Assembly (NCBI GenBank): GCA_036258795.1
Contig: DATACZ010000187.1
Coordinates: 1 to 5,708, forward strand
Length of the DNA: 5,708 nt
Direction of reading: 5' to 3'
From: DATACZ01 sp036258795
GTDB lineage: Bacteria; Actinomycetota; CADDZG01; JAHWKV01
The translations under genes were made by a program, and so were the position numbers. Below, piece by piece: positions 5,652-5,708 of the stretch; positions within the stretch are counted from its first letter, which is position 1; every line of letters starts with the position of its first letter. The notes beneath the pieces were generated by a model that did no database searches, was not told where the DNA came from, and saw only the letters and a program-made list of their open reading frames with translations.

Positions 5652-5708
5652 AACTCAGGGTAGAACGGCGCCCAGCCTCCTGGCCGAGACGAAATTAAGC
5701 TCGGTTCA
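5652..5708. other. Right-edge sequence with no supported gene
   Basis: The last 57 bases follow the stop of the membrane-protein gene. A weak inverted repeat (CCGAG at 5684-5688, CTCGG at 5700-5704, 11-base loop) is present, without a T-run inside the window. No start codon with a ribosome site is visible. A gene entering from the right cannot be ruled out: one minus-strand frame is open from the edge back into the membrane-protein gene. Confidence 0.4.

Noticed and set aside
5652..5708. tRNA-like words (GGTAGAAC and GGTTCA) at the right edge
   Set aside because: No 7-base anticodon loop with a 5-bp stem can be placed between them, and no acceptor stem is visible. The match is probably chance.
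5684..5708. Resemblance to a conserved 5S rRNA stretch (GAAATTAAGCTC compared with GAAGTTAAGCTC)
   Set aside because: The 5' part of a 5S rRNA cannot be aligned in the bases upstream, which include the end of the membrane-protein gene. A 12-base similarity alone is not enough.

Overview
The window holds a Tad/Flp (type IVc) pilus assembly locus on the minus strand, with one small unrecognised membrane-protein gene diverging from it at the right edge. The DNA is GC-rich (about 60 % by eye). Coding is dense and the genes are translationally coupled. The order tadZ-tadA-tadB-tadC-flp-tadE, with no secretin gene beside it, resembles tad loci of actinobacteria and some other monoderm or high-GC lineages. 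This is an inference from gene order and composition; nothing here fixes the taxon.

Layout, read along the minus strand (right to left): tadZ/cpaE (5129-3843), tadA/cpaF (3841-2537), tadB (2540-1602) and tadC (1605-757) are packed with a 1-nt gap and two 4-nt stop/start overlaps (TTGA and GTGA), so they look like one coupled operon. A 157-nt gap follows, with a possible internal promoter. Then come a 56-residue Flp prepilin gene (599-429) and a TadE-type pseudopilin gene (388-5), whose stop codon lies almost at the window edge. The rest of the cluster (other TadE/TadF/TadG proteins, the TadV/CpaA prepilin peptidase, CpaB) is not in view and would lie left of base 1 or elsewhere in the genome.

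From family knowledge, TadZ positions the machine at the membrane or pole. TadA is the hexameric ATPase that powers assembly. TadB and TadC are the paired inner-membrane platform proteins. Flp is the major pilin, processed at a Gly/Gln site with Glu at +5 and Tyr at +6. TadE is a minor pseudopilin with the same kind of processing site. The likely outcome is a thin adhesive pilus.

The 132-nt divergent region (5130-5261) between tadZ and the right-hand gene contains a 19-bp near-perfect palindrome, placed between hexamers that could serve as overlapping promoters in both directions. It is the best regulatory candidate in the window. The plus-strand gene at 5262-5651 encodes a 129-residue protein with four predicted membrane segments and no family I recognise. 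The last 57 bases show no gene I can support. I see no mobile element, CRISPR array or convincing RNA gene, and no clearly undescribed system: this is mainly a conventional tad locus with a few local features worth testing.
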